Virus record (IMG/VR): IMGVR_UViG_3300044294_000136
Location: 1-24,154 of that record
Strand: one strand, 5' to 3'
DNA from: a virus
Length of the DNA: 24,154 bases
Below are positions 7,211-14,087 of this stretch, in pieces; within the stretch, counting starts at the first letter, position 1, and each line of letters opens with the position of its first letter. The notes beneath the pieces are model-generated. The model saw nothing but the letters and a program-made list of their open reading frames with translations, was not told the DNA's origin and did not search any database. A program made the translations under genes and the position numbers.

Positions 7211-8074
7211 TCATGCCGCAGATCGCTTTCGAGTCGGCGTGGACAGGTGCAGTCGCCAGAGGTCCGGCCACCACACCCAGGTCTTCCGGGTCTCAAGGTC
7301 GCACCACGCACTGACAGTTTCGGTCGCCTCGTCGGCGAGCCACTTGCGGATGGTCCTCTCTGGTCGCCCCTGGGCCTTCAGGGTCGCCAGCGCGTCCACG
7401 AGCGGCACGTAGCGCTCGGCGCCCTCGGAGCGCAGCATCCGCGCGTAGGCACGCTGGAACTCGTCGGGGCTGTAGCGGCGCTTGCAGGACGGGCACTTGA
7501 AGTGGTCCGCGTCCTCGGTGTCGGCGTAGGCGACGATCAGCAGCGGTTTGAAGTCGCAGTCGTCGGCGTCGCAGCGGACCCGTGTCCGGTCAGCCCGCTT
7601 GCCGGCGTACAGCAGGTTCTCGAGCCGGACTCGAGCCCGCCGCACGTCCTTCGCGAATTCGTCCCAGTGCAGCTCGTTGTCCCACGCCCAGTCGAGCGAG
7701 CCGCGGATGAAGTTCGCCTCGGTCGAGATGGTTGGTCGGCGGTCGAGCGAGTACCCAGCTTCGGCGCGCCACTGCTCGGACCAGAACAGGAGCGTTTGGA
7801 GCGGCGGCTCGCCCTCGTCGTCTTCGCTCTCGGCGTAGTGGCAGCGGCTGTGGTCGAGCCGGTTGCAGATCGACAGGTGGTAGAACTCCTCGGCCGCGAC
7901 GTTCTCGCCCCACTCGTAGGGGCTGCCGACGGGCGCGAGGGCGACCATCGCCTCGCCGCCGGGCATGAGCCGGTCGTTGGCCTTGTGGACGGCCTGTACG
8001 AGCAAACCTTCGTACAGCGTCTCGATCTCGCGCAGGTCGCGTGCGACCTTCACCAGCGGACTGATCTCGGTCAT
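7211..8074 (-). CDS. Phage protein with zinc ribbon and C-terminal HTH
   Basis: 287 aa; resembles a family common in actinophage early regions, exact function unknown. The N-terminal 160 residues are mostly helical, rich in Trp and acidic residues. A zinc ribbon follows: Cys168, Cys173, Cys194 and Cys197 ('CDADDC' then 'CPSC'). Residues ~223-256 ('LVDALATLKAQGRPERTIRKW') look like a helix-turn-helix, and the tail has 'DLETRKTWVWWPDLWRLH'. A nucleic-acid-binding role is inferred. Start ATG at 8074 has GGAGGGG upstream and overlaps the previous stop as ATGA. It is the last gene of the continuous early chain. Confidence 0.7.
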   Translation of the reverse strand: MTEISPLVKVARDLREIETLYEGLLVQAVHKANDRLMPGGEAMVALAPVGSPYEWGENVAAEEFYHLSICNRLDHSRCHYAESEDDEGEPPLQTLLFWSEQWRAEAGYSLDRRPTISTEANFIRGSLDWAWDNELHWDEFAKDVRRARVRLENLLYAGKRADRTRVRCDADDCDFKPLLIVAYADTEDADHFKCPSCKRRYSPDEFQRAYARMLRSEGAERYVPLVDALATLKAQGRPERTIRKWLADEATETVSAWCDLETRKTWVWWPDLWRLHLSTPTRKRSAA

Positions 8075-8751
8075 CGCTTCCCCTCCTGCGCCCCACAGCG
8101 CCCGTCTCCCGCGTTGTCGTCGTCCCGGTGGCCCTCGGGTCCACCGTCGTCCTCCGAGGCCGTCAGATCGCCGCCGAGCGTGCTCAGCACTTCGTCTGCG
8201 AGGTGGTCGTCGAATGGCCCGGCCTCCCCATCTGCGAAGTAGTCGCCTTCCCAGCGCCCACAGGTGCAGTGCGTGCCGATCTCCTCGCCCTCGCCGTCAT
8301 AGCGGTTCCTGGGGATGTGTGCGCGGATGGTCGCAAGGATGGCGCTGCGGTCAGGCCGCGGCCGCCGCTTGCCCTCGGGTTCACCATTTGGGCCGTCGGG
8401 GTGGCCGTACAGCTCCTTGAGCACGGCAGCCCGGTTCATGGCGAGCAGGTGCGACTCCTCGGCTTGCTGCTTCCAGAGCGCCCGAACCTCCTCGGCGCCG
8501 GCCACCTTCGCCTCCGCGGCCTCCAGTCGGTCGATCAGCTCGAGGACGGTCGGCGGGTCGAAGGCGGCGATGTGGGCGGCGTCCTGCTCGACAAACTCGG
8601 CGCCCCGGTCCAGCGACGACCCCTTGACGATCCGGCCCATGTGGTCGAGGTCCGTCTCGACATGGGTGCCCATGGGGTCATGTGTCACCAGCCAGCGCCC
8701 CGGTGTCGCCGCCTCCGCCACCCGCCTCAGGTGGTCCAGGTCGAGAGTCAT
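8071..8751 (-). CDS. Ead/Ea22-like protein with C-terminal CxCGxW...H motif
   Basis: 226 aa. The N-terminus ('AEAATPGRW', then 'DAAHIAAFDPPTVLELIDRL' at 58-76) has the pattern of Ead/Ea22-like phage proteins, early proteins of unknown role. A coiled-coil stretch follows at ~75-105. Near the C-terminus His161-Cys162-x-Cys164-Gly-x-Trp and His183 form a small probable metal site that recurs in the 13162-13692 gene. The tail is very acidic. ATG at 8751 follows AGGAGG and overlaps the previous stop as ATGA; the stop overlaps the next start in the same way. Confidence 0.72.
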   Translation of the reverse strand: MTLDLDHLRRVAEAATPGRWLVTHDPMGTHVETDLDHMGRIVKGSSLDRGAEFVEQDAAHIAAFDPPTVLELIDRLEAAEAKVAGAEEVRALWKQQAEESHLLAMNRAAVLKELYGHPDGPNGEPEGKRRPRPDRSAILATIRAHIPRNRYDGEGEEIGTHCTCGRWEGDYFADGEAGPFDDHLADEVLSTLGGDLTASEDDGGPEGHRDDDNAGDGRCGAQEGKR

Positions 8752-9029
8752 CGCGCGGCCTCCTGCTCATCGCGCTCGATGGAGGTCATCCACGTGACCT
8801 TCTCGATGCGACCCTCCGCCACGTGCGCGCCGAGGTGTCCCCAGTCGTTTTCGCAACGGTGACCGCGCTCGATGCCAACACCGGGCGGTGCGGCCTGGTG
8901 GCACGGGCCAGGCCGCGGGGCGGGAGTGGGTCGCTCCAGCGCGTTGGCGATGCGGGCCAGCGTCTCGTGGATGCGCTCCAGGGCGTCCAGCGTGGCGCCG
9001 TCGATCTCGACGCTCAGGTTCTCGCTCAT
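8748..9029 (-). CDS. Small hypothetical phage protein
   Basis: 93 aa, not recognised. The first 33 residues form an amphipathic helix ('LDALERIHETLARIANALE'), then a Pro-rich linker, then a segment with Cys43, His44, His56, Cys58 and two further His ('RCENDWGHLGAHV') that may bind metal. I use the ATG at 9029 for its GAGGAGGG ribosome site; the open frame extends 90 codons further only as shadow. ATGA overlaps at both ends tie its translation to the neighbours. Confidence 0.68.
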   Translation of the reverse strand: MSENLSVEIDGATLDALERIHETLARIANALERPTPAPRPGPCHQAAPPGVGIERGHRCENDWGHLGAHVAEGRIEKVTWMTSIERDEQEAAR

Positions 9030-9316
9030 CGGCCCTCCTCGGGCTGCTCGTCCAGGTAGGCCAGCGCGACCGCGGTGGCTCCCTCGTTGGTGTCGCTGTG
9101 GAACGCGATGTCGCCGTCGGCTTCTCGCCCGAACCGCAGGTAGCCCTTGACGCCGGACTGCTGCCGGACGGCGACGTTGACCAGCTCGACGAACGGCTCC
9201 ATCTCGTCTTGCAGCACGGCCTCGGTGCGCAGCCAGTCGGCGACGGCGTGCCAGCGGGCGTCGGGGTCGGTGCGCATCTGCTCGGCGGCCCTGGTCCACA
9301 GGTCGGTGCGGCTCAT
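9026..9316 (-). CDS. Hypothetical phage protein
   Basis: 96 aa, no recognised family. It is mixed helical with a regular 'WHAVADWLRTEAVLQ' helix near residue 22 and a C-terminal 'GATAVALAYLDEQP' helix. ATG at 9316; the ribosome site GGAGAG is rather far upstream, so translation may depend on reinitiation after the tiny ORF that ends within its start codon. Its stop overlaps the next start as ATGA. Confidence 0.65.
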   Translation of the reverse strand: MSRTDLWTRAAEQMRTDPDARWHAVADWLRTEAVLQDEMEPFVELVNVAVRQQSGVKGYLRFGREADGDIAFHSDTNEGATAVALAYLDEQPEEGR

Positions 9317-9384
9317 GTCGTCTCGCTCTCTCCGCGCAGTTGCCGGCGGGCTGCTGCGATGTGCTCGGCGTGTCGGGTGGTCAT
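9313..9384 (-). CDS. Tiny ORF (23 aa) between dnaB and the next gene
   Basis: Reads MTTRHAEHIAAARRQLRGES then ETT. Its ATG overlaps the dnaB stop (ATGA) and its TGA overlaps the next ATG, exactly as in every neighbouring junction. GGGGGATCGC precedes the start. It is basic and helical. It may be a true micro-gene or merely a coupling leader carrying ribosomes across the gap; sequence alone cannot tell. Confidence 0.4.
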   Translation of the reverse strand: MTTRHAEHIAAARRQLRGESETT

Positions 9385-10670
9385 GCGATCCCCCTGGTCG
9401 GACTCCAGGCGACGGACGCGAGGCGGGCGTAGTGGCCCTGCATCTGCAAGGTCGCGGTGGCGAGTGGGCCGTGGCGGTTCTTGGCGATCGTCACGGTGAC
9501 TTCGGGGATCTCCGGGTCGGGTCGGTGCAGGAGCACGACAACGTCAGCGTCGTTCTCAGCGCCGCCCTCGCGGAGATCGGTGAGGCGCGGACCCTCGGTC
9601 GACTTGCCGCCCTCGCGGTTCACCTGTGCCATCGCTACGACACAGGCTCCGGTCTCGCGGGCCAGCAACTTCAGATCGCGGGCGATCTGCGAGACCTCCT
9701 CGGCCCGCGAGCCGTTGCGGCGGACATTCGACGGCGTCATGAGCTGGAGGTAGTCCACGACGATCAGCGCGAGGTCTTCGTGCTGGCGCTGCACGTCGCG
9801 CGCAGCCCTTCGGAGACCCTGGACCGACAGGTTCGACGAGTCCTCGACGAAGATCGGCATCTCGTCGAGCTCAGCGTGCTTGTCGGCGATGATCGCCCAG
9901 TCGGACTCGGGCACGGTCGCGTTCATCAGACCGGTCAGGCTCACGCCAGCGTGGGCCGCGAGCAGGCGGTAGGTGACTTCCTTCTCGGGCATCTCCAGCG
10001 ACGCGAGCAGCACCGCGTGGCCGTGCTTGTGGGCGACCTGGAGCGCGAGGTTGGTGCCGGCGATCGACTTGCCGCCACCGGGTCGCGCGCCGAAGATGAC
10101 GAGCCGCCCCGGGGCGAGTCCGCCGATGCTGCGGTCGATGTCGGGCCAGCCGGTCGGGATCACGCCGCCAGTGCCGTGCTCGGCTTCGTCGAGCGCGTCG
10201 GGGAGCAGGTCGGCCAGGCGTCGGGCCTTGGTGACATTGCGGCCGCGGCAGGCTTCGTCGACTCGCTGGCGAGCCTCCTCGCGCGCCTGGTCGAGGTCGC
10301 CGACGAAGGTGCCGCCGATCTCCTGAAGTGCGACGCCAGCCTGCTGGAGCGAGCGCAGCCCGGAGTCGGTGCGCACCTTTGCTGCGAACGCGGGGGCGTT
10401 GACGATGGCTGGCGCATCCTCGGCGAGCGAGAACAGCTGGACCGGGTCGATGGGCGGCTTGCGGTCAGCGAGCGCGAGGCGGACGGACGCGGGGTCGGGC
10501 CGGTTGCCGGCCGCCGCGACTCGCAGGATGGCGGCCCAGATGTCCTCGTGCTCGGGCCGGTAGAAGTCGCTGGGCTCAAGGTCGAGTTCGTCGGGGTTCT
10601 TCCAGCCGACGAGGCAGGCGCCGATGACGGCACGCTCGGCGTTGGTGTCGGTGCGCGCGTCGCCGATCAT
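9381..10670 (-). CDS. dnaB: Replicative DNA helicase, DnaB family
   Basis: Hexameric fork helicase (429 aa; close to bacterial DnaB). The N-terminal domain (1-~100) starts 'AERAVIGACLVG'. RecA-like ATPase domain: Walker A 'GARPGGGKS' (194-202), 'LLASLEMPEKEVTYRLLA' (221-238), Walker B 'LIVVDYLQL' (302-310), 'VVAMAQVNRE' (344-352), 'LTDLREGGAENDADVVV' (363-379) and the Arg-finger region 'AKNRHGP' (396-402). All key motifs are present. Start ATG at 10670 has AAGGAGG upstream; the open frame runs 12 codons further. The start overlaps the stop of the loader-like gene (ATGA), so helicase and loader are coupled, as expected for a replisome pair. Confidence 0.95.
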   Translation of the reverse strand: MIGDARTDTNAERAVIGACLVGWKNPDELDLEPSDFYRPEHEDIWAAILRVAAAGNRPDPASVRLALADRKPPIDPVQLFSLAEDAPAIVNAPAFAAKVRTDSGLRSLQQAGVALQEIGGTFVGDLDQAREEARQRVDEACRGRNVTKARRLADLLPDALDEAEHGTGGVIPTGWPDIDRSIGGLAPGRLVIFGARPGGGKSIAGTNLALQVAHKHGHAVLLASLEMPEKEVTYRLLAAHAGVSLTGLMNATVPESDWAIIADKHAELDEMPIFVEDSSNLSVQGLRRAARDVQRQHEDLALIVVDYLQLMTPSNVRRNGSRAEEVSQIARDLKLLARETGACVVAMAQVNREGGKSTEGPRLTDLREGGAENDADVVVLLHRPDPEIPEVTVTIAKNRHGPLATATLQMQGHYARLASVAWSPTRGIA

Positions 10671-11515
10671 GCTCGCCTCCTTGCCTGGCGCTGCTCCCAC
10701 TCCCACTTCGCGTACTCCTCGGGGCTGAGGCCCGAGGGCGGCTCAACGAGCTGGGAGACGTGGGTGGTGATGCGGCTGGCTGGTCGCTCGGTTGGTCGGG
10801 TTGGTCGGGCCTTGAGGAGCCACTGGGAGAAGGCGGCGTTCCAGTTGACGGCTCGTCGGTCGTTGGCTTCGGCGTGAAGTCGGAACGCTTCGGCTTCGCG
10901 CTCGACGTCGATGCCGCGGTCGGCGTGCTCGTGGTGCTTGGGGGTGGGCTGCCAGTCGTCCGGGATCCTGCGCGCCGGTCGCTTGCGACCGCTCTTGGCG
11001 CTCACGGCGCGACCATCACCATCACCATCACCATCACCATCACCATCACCATCACCTTCGTGGTGGGGGGGATCAACGCGCGTGGTCACGTCGTGTTGAG
11101 GTACACCTGCCCGCGTGGACACGTCGTGGTCACTGCGTGTCCCCGTCGTGGTCACTGCGTGCGAGGGGGGCTGGGAGGGGGTCGACACGTCGTGGTCACG
11201 GCGTGTTTTGCACGCCTCGCAGACCGTCTCGTAGCGCTTGTCGATGCGGGCGTGGTCCGACAGCTTCGGCAGGTAGATCACCCCGTTGGCGCGCCGGATC
11301 CTGCCGTTGGCGACGAGCTGTTCCAGCAAGTCTTCGACGTCGCACGAGTCGGCCGGGAGGATGCGCATCTTGAACTCCATCGGCTCGTCGTCGAGGTGCC
11401 CGCAGTCGGCCGCGTAGCACCACAAACCCTGGTAGAGCAGGCGGGCGAGCGGGTCGAGAGAGACGATGTGCTTGTCGGTGAAGAAGTCGGGCTTGAGGTG
11501 CCGTCCCTTCGGCAT
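10667..11515 (-). CDS. Replication initiator / helicase loader-like protein
   Basis: 282 aa. The N-terminal ~100 residues ('FFTDKHIVSLDPLARLLYQG', 'ADCGHLDDEPMEFKMRILP', 'RIRRANGVIYLPKLSDH') resemble the winged-helix part of phage replication proteins encoded before DnaB. Next comes a low-complexity linker (~110-175) with repeated His-Asp-Val-Ser/Thr-Thr motifs and a Gly-Asp repeat. The C-terminal part ('NWNAAFSQWLLKA', residues ~240) resembles the short tail of DnaD/DnaT-like loaders. The role, bringing DnaB to the origin, is inferred from fold and position. The linker DNA contains four iteron-like repeats. Start ATG at 11515 has GAGGAGG upstream and overlaps the previous stop by one base (TGATG). 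Confidence 0.75.
   Translation of the reverse strand: MPKGRHLKPDFFTDKHIVSLDPLARLLYQGLWCYAADCGHLDDEPMEFKMRILPADSCDVEDLLEQLVANGRIRRANGVIYLPKLSDHARIDKRYETVCEACKTRRDHDVSTPSQPPSHAVTTTGTRSDHDVSTRAGVPQHDVTTRVDPPHHEGDGDGDGDGDGDGDGRAVSAKSGRKRPARRIPDDWQPTPKHHEHADRGIDVEREAEAFRLHAEANDRRAVNWNAAFSQWLLKARPTRPTERPASRITTHVSQLVEPPSGLSPEEYAKWEWEQRQARRRA
11012..11056. repeat. ACCATC hexamer repeat, 7.5 units
   Basis: Perfect tandem hexamer inside the loader-like gene; on the coding strand GGTGAT repeats encode alternating Gly-Asp. At 50% A+T it is the most AT-rich patch of this gene and adjoins the iterons at 11081-11205. Copy number is likely unstable. Confidence 0.9.
11081..11205. repeat. Four iteron-like direct repeats, candidate replication origin
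   Basis: CGTGGTCACGTCGTG (11081), CGTGGTCACTGCGTG (11125 and 11147) and CGTGGTCACGGCGTG (11191): 15 bp, each differing by one or two bases, with start-to-start spacing 44, 22 and 44 bp. As 22 and 44 are not multiples of 3, the copies are translated in different frames (for example Asp-His-Asp-Val versus Ala-Val-Thr-Thr), so the DNA is conserved rather than the peptide. Iterons inside the initiator gene are the arrangement of the lambda origin within gene O. Origin function is inference. Confidence 0.6.
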
Positions 11516-11697
11516 CAGTCCTCCTCGTCGCTGAGTAGCCAGCGCGCCGAGAACATGTGTCCGGCGGCGCACATCAGGTAGGCGACGCGCACTCCTCGCG
11601 CGTCGTTGTCGGGCCGGGCGTGACCGTTGGCCGGTGCGGAGCAGATGAAGCAGGGGTGGTCGACGACCGCGATGTCGTGCTCAGAACGGAGGCTCAT
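11515..11697 (-). CDS. Small zinc-ribbon phage protein
   Basis: 60 aa with Cys16-x-x-Cys19 ('CFIC') and Cys43...His46 ('CAAGH'), suggesting a single zinc site; otherwise unrecognised. The ATG at 11697 has GGTGG upstream and lies 17 bases inside the end of ssb; a GTG at 11721 is possible but further inside. The stop shares a base with the loader-like gene start. It lies between ssb and the loader, so a role in replication is possible but unproven. Confidence 0.62.
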   Translation of the reverse strand: MSLRSEHDIAVVDHPCFICSAPANGHARPDNDARGVRVAYLMCAAGHMFSARWLLSDEED

Positions 11698-12130
11698 CGC
11701 TGCCACCGCCCCTCGGCGCACCCCACGGGTCGTTGCTGGTGGATGCCGCGGGACGCTCCCACGAAGATCCGTTGTCGGTCCGCTGGACGCGCTCGCCCTT
11801 TGGCTTCTTCACGGGCAGCGCGACGTCGGCGAACTTGATCTCGAGCGAGGTGCGCTTCTCGCCGTCGCGGCCCTCGTACTCGCGCTGGAACAGGCGGCCG
11901 GTGACGACGACCGGGACGCCCTTGAGCACCTTCTCGGCTACAGCTTCGGCGTCGTCGCCCCAGACGCTCACGCCGACGAACAGCCGGTCGCCGTCCTCCC
12001 AGGAGCCGTCGTCCTGCTTCTTGGACTCGGAGCAGGCGACGCGGAACGAGGCGACGGCCTTACCGCTGGAGGTGAAGCGCAGCTCGCTGTCGGCGACGGC
12101 GCGTCCGTTGATGGTGATGGTGGGCAGCAT
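11681..12130 (-). CDS. ssb: Single-stranded DNA-binding protein
   Basis: OB-fold SSB (149 aa). Residues 1-~110 follow the family: 'TITINGRAVADSELRFTSSG', 'VASFRVACSE', 'FVGVSVWGDDAEAVAEKVLKG' and 'VVVTGRL'. A flexible linker with Arg/Gly/Ser follows, and the acidic tip ends Asp-Glu-Pro-Pro-Phe, the variant of the DDIPF tail that recruits partner proteins. It would coat the unwound strand during phage replication and RecE-like recombination. ATG at 12130 follows GGAG; the gap to the preceding gene is 3 nt. Complete and apparently functional. Confidence 0.95.
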   Translation of the reverse strand: MLPTITINGRAVADSELRFTSSGKAVASFRVACSESKKQDDGSWEDGDRLFVGVSVWGDDAEAVAEKVLKGVPVVVTGRLFQREYEGRDGEKRTSLEIKFADVALPVKKPKGERVQRTDNGSSWERPAASTSNDPWGAPRGGGSDEPPF

Positions 12131-12133
12131 GGG

Positions 12134-12406
12134 TCAGGCTCCGATCTGGAGGTTGATCCCGTTCCTGGCGCGATAGCCACGGCGGGAGAGGCAGCTGGTG
12201 CAGAGGGTCAAGGTGGAGCGGCAGGCTTGGGTGGGAAGGCGTTCGTCGGGTCCCATGCGTCGCCACTGGGAGCGGACGATGAGTTCGCGGCGGCAGTCCT
12301 CGCAGGTCTCGGAGCGGGTGACGATCGGCTCGTCCGCGGGGCGAGGCCCGGTCCATCGGCGAATGAGGCCGTCCTGCACCCACTCGCCGCCGGTCAGCTC
12401 GTTCAT
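12134..12406 (-). CDS. Cys-rich small phage protein
   Basis: 90 aa. Two Cys pairs, Cys35-x-x-Cys38 ('CEDC') and Cys69-x-x-Cys72 ('CTSC'), plus Cys62 and many Arg residues, point to a zinc-binding, perhaps nucleic-acid-binding, protein. Family not recognised. ATG at 12406 is chosen for the ATGA overlap with the previous stop and GGGTGGCGG upstream; the longer open frame is shadow. It ends 3 nt before ssb. Confidence 0.65.
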   Translation of the reverse strand: MNELTGGEWVQDGLIRRWTGPRPADEPIVTRSETCEDCRRELIVRSQWRRMGPDERLPTQACRSTLTLCTSCLSRRGYRARNGINLQIGA

Positions 12407-12585
12407 GCCGCCACCCACACCTTCACCCGTCGGAACGGGTCGAAGCGCCACGCGCCGTCGGTCAGCGCGTCCTTGGGGCCGGGCTGCGGGAACGAGTCGA
12501 AGCCCTGGCAGTAGGCGCAGGTCTTCGCGGTGGCGCCGATGCTGACGCCGCACCACTCGCAGCGAGAAGTGGTGGGCTCGCTCAT
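12403..12585 (-). CDS. Small double-CxxC zinc-ribbon protein
   Basis: 60 aa. Cys9-x-x-Cys12 and Cys23-x-x-Cys26 ('CEWCGVSIGATAKTCAYC') form a compact zinc ribbon; the remainder is 'GAWRFDPFRRVKVWV'-like and basic. Starts 'MSEP', as does the zinc-ribbon protein at 19488-19706. ATG at 12585 with GGGCGGT upstream; ATGA overlaps with both neighbours. Function unknown. Confidence 0.7.
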   Translation of the reverse strand: MSEPTTSRCEWCGVSIGATAKTCAYCQGFDSFPQPGPKDALTDGAWRFDPFRRVKVWVAA

Positions 12586-12773
12586 GCCGCACCGCCCAGC
12601 ACCATGTCGGTCAGCAGCGCCTCGTCAGCCTCGTCCCGCGCGCACTCGTGGATGCGGCGGGCGACGACGGCACTGACGGCGGCGGTCGGGGGCCACTGGA
12701 CGGGGCCGAGCTGCTCTGAGGCGAGGGGTGCGTGGTCGGCGTTGGAGCGGATGGTTCGTCCTGGTCGGGTCAT
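12582..12773 (-). CDS. Small hypothetical phage protein
   Basis: 63 aa, no family recognised. The C-terminal half ('RRIHECARDEADEALLTDMV') is an acidic helix. ATG at 12773 shares one base with the rusA stop (TGATG); its ribosome site is weak, so it probably depends on reinitiation. Confidence 0.58.
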   Translation of the reverse strand: MTRPGRTIRSNADHAPLASEQLGPVQWPPTAAVSAVVARRIHECARDEADEALLTDMVLGGAA

Positions 12774-13165
12774 CAGAAGGGGACTTCCTGTGACGTGATC
12801 ACGAGGCGCACCTCGTGGTCGGATGGTCGGGTGAGGTTGGGGCCACGGCGGAAGGTCTCGGAGGCGACGAACTTCGGCCCGTCGTCTTCGAGCAATCCGA
12901 CCGCCACGAGGCCGTCAAGAAGTGCCTTTGTGGTGGGCTGCGAGTTGCTCGCATCGCCCTTGTCGAGCCGGACGCCCTTGGGGTAGCGGATGGTCCAGTC
13001 GAGGGCGACCAGGCCGGCGTAGGCGCCTTGGTGCTGCGCGCGTGCCGTTGCCGCCGCGAGGTCGTGGAGGTCGCTCACGATGCGGGCTCGGTGGCCGCGG
13101 TTGGCGTGGTGCCGGTTCGCGGTCAGCCAGAGCGTCTTGGGGATCGTGAACGTCAGCGCGCTCAC
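12773..13165 (-). CDS. rusA: RusA-like Holliday junction resolvase
   Basis: Endonuclease (130 aa) that cuts Holliday junctions and branched phage DNA. It carries the RusA pattern: 'TANRHHANRGHRA' near the N-terminus (15-27), 'RLDKGDASNSQPTTKALLDGL' (Asp68, Asp71, Asn74, Lys80, Asp84) and 'VGLLEDD' (Asp94, Asp95). The acidic residues and Lys correspond to the metal-binding catalytic set. Start GTG at 13165 has GGGAGGG upstream and a GTGA overlap with the previous stop; the longer open frame is shadow. It sits between recombination and replication genes, the usual place in lambdoid-style genomes. Confidence 0.85.
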   Translation of the reverse strand: MSALTFTIPKTLWLTANRHHANRGHRARIVSDLHDLAAATARAQHQGAYAGLVALDWTIRYPKGVRLDKGDASNSQPTTKALLDGLVAVGLLEDDGPKFVASETFRRGPNLTRPSDHEVRLVITSQEVPF

Positions 13166-13692
13166 TGCTCGCCCTCCCCGTGCTCGTCGGCTGCCCGGTC
13201 GACCGGCACCCACTCGGTGACGCGGTCGGCGTAGGAGGTGACGGTGCGGCGCTCCATCAGGAGCCACGCGTCGTCACCGCACGTGGGCTTCACGCCGAGC
13301 GATCCACTGACCTGCTCGATGGCGCCGTGGGTGCAGGTCCCGCGCCACTCGACGGTCTCGGTGGCTTCGGGTGCGGGGCTGGTCGTGTAGCCCTCGGCGA
13401 GGAGGACGTCGGCCAGGTGGGCGGCGTGGCCCTCGGAGGTGTCCTGCTGCCCGTCGGTGTCGCTGCCGTTGTCGCCCAGCGCGCCGTCCCACTCGCCGCA
13501 CGAGCACTCCCACGATGGGTAGGCGCTCTTGACGAAGTGCGGATGGTGCGCGCCGAGCAGCCGTGTCAGCGCCGTCTTGGGCTCGTCGTGCTCGCTCACG
13601 GGACGCGGGGGCTGGAGCGCCGCACCCAGCCCCTCGGGCACATTCAGGCGGTTGCGCTCTTCCGGCACGTTTAGGCGGCCGTGCTCGCTCAC
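13162..13692 (-). CDS. Hypothetical phage protein with CxCGxW...H motif
   Basis: 176 aa, function unknown. Cys63-x-Cys65-Gly-x-Trp68 followed by 'EGHAAHLADVLLAEGY' (87-102) parallels the C-terminal motif of the 8071-8751 gene. Further Cys residues at 120 and 138 frame a beta-rich C-terminal part. The N-terminus holds in-frame repeats: 'RLNVPE' twice and 'VSEH' twice, also visible as near-identical DNA. I chose GTG at 13692 because GGAGGTGTCCCC precedes it; GTG at 13716 would give a GTGA overlap with the previous gene but lacks a ribosome site, and a second in-frame GTG lies at 13599. Confidence 0.62.
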   Translation of the reverse strand: MSEHGRLNVPEERNRLNVPEGLGAALQPPRPVSEHDEPKTALTRLLGAHHPHFVKSAYPSWECSCGEWDGALGDNGSDTDGQQDTSEGHAAHLADVLLAEGYTTSPAPEATETVEWRGTCTHGAIEQVSGSLGVKPTCGDDAWLLMERRTVTSYADRVTEWVPVDRAADEHGEGEQ

Positions 13693-13712
13693 GGGGACAC
13701 CTCCGGGGCGCG

Positions 13713-14087
13713 TCACGAGGCGCGCCGCTTCGTTTTGTAGGGCCGGATCGCGTCGGGGTCGATGCCGTGCGAGATGGCTCGCTCCCAGACGAACTCGGGC
13801 GAGCTGGAGCCCGTGCGGTGCGACACCCAGTCAGCCGTCTCCTGGCCGCCTCGGCCCTGGCTCAGTGCGTCGTAGAGGAAGGCGAGGTGGGAGTGGCCGA
13901 GGTACTGCGACAGGGCGAAGTCGCTTTCGGCGGTCCACGCCTCGCCGATCCGAGCCGCAAACGCGTAGTGCCAGGCGATCGCCTGCGCGTAGTGATAGCG
14001 GACGGTGACGTCGATCGGACGCGTCTCGCCTTCGACGGGATGCGACACGACGTCGTGGGCGTACTTCTTCTCGGTGGTTTCGCTCAC
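13713..14087 (-). CDS. Hypothetical phage protein
   Basis: 124 aa, not recognised. The centre 'VRYHYAQAIAWHYAFAARIGEAW' and 'FALSQYLGHSHLAFLYDAL' is aromatic- and His-rich and helical; the C-terminus is basic. No signal peptide or membrane segment. GTG at 14087 follows GGGAGAG and overlaps the previous stop (GTGA). Confidence 0.65.
   Translation of the reverse strand: MSETTEKKYAHDVVSHPVEGETRPIDVTVRYHYAQAIAWHYAFAARIGEAWTAESDFALSQYLGHSHLAFLYDALSQGRGGQETADWVSHRTGSSSPEFVWERAISHGIDPDAIRPYKTKRRAS

Noticed and set aside
7247-8242. Long + strand ORF opposite the zinc-ribbon/HTH gene
   Set aside because: Shadow frame; no ribosome site or domain, and the opposite strand is well supported.
9147-10877. 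Long + strand ORF opposite dnaB
   Set aside because: Shadow of the helicase gene; low-complexity Arg/Gly/Val-rich translation without family features.
11012-11056. Run of CAC/CAT codons on the + strand resembling an engineered His tag
   Set aside because: It is the complement of a GGTGAT repeat coding Gly-Asp in a - strand gene; there is no + strand gene and no vector sequence.
11081-11205. Possible CRISPR array
   Set aside because: Repeats are only 15 bp, spacing is 22 or 44 bp, and they lie inside a coding gene with no cas genes near.
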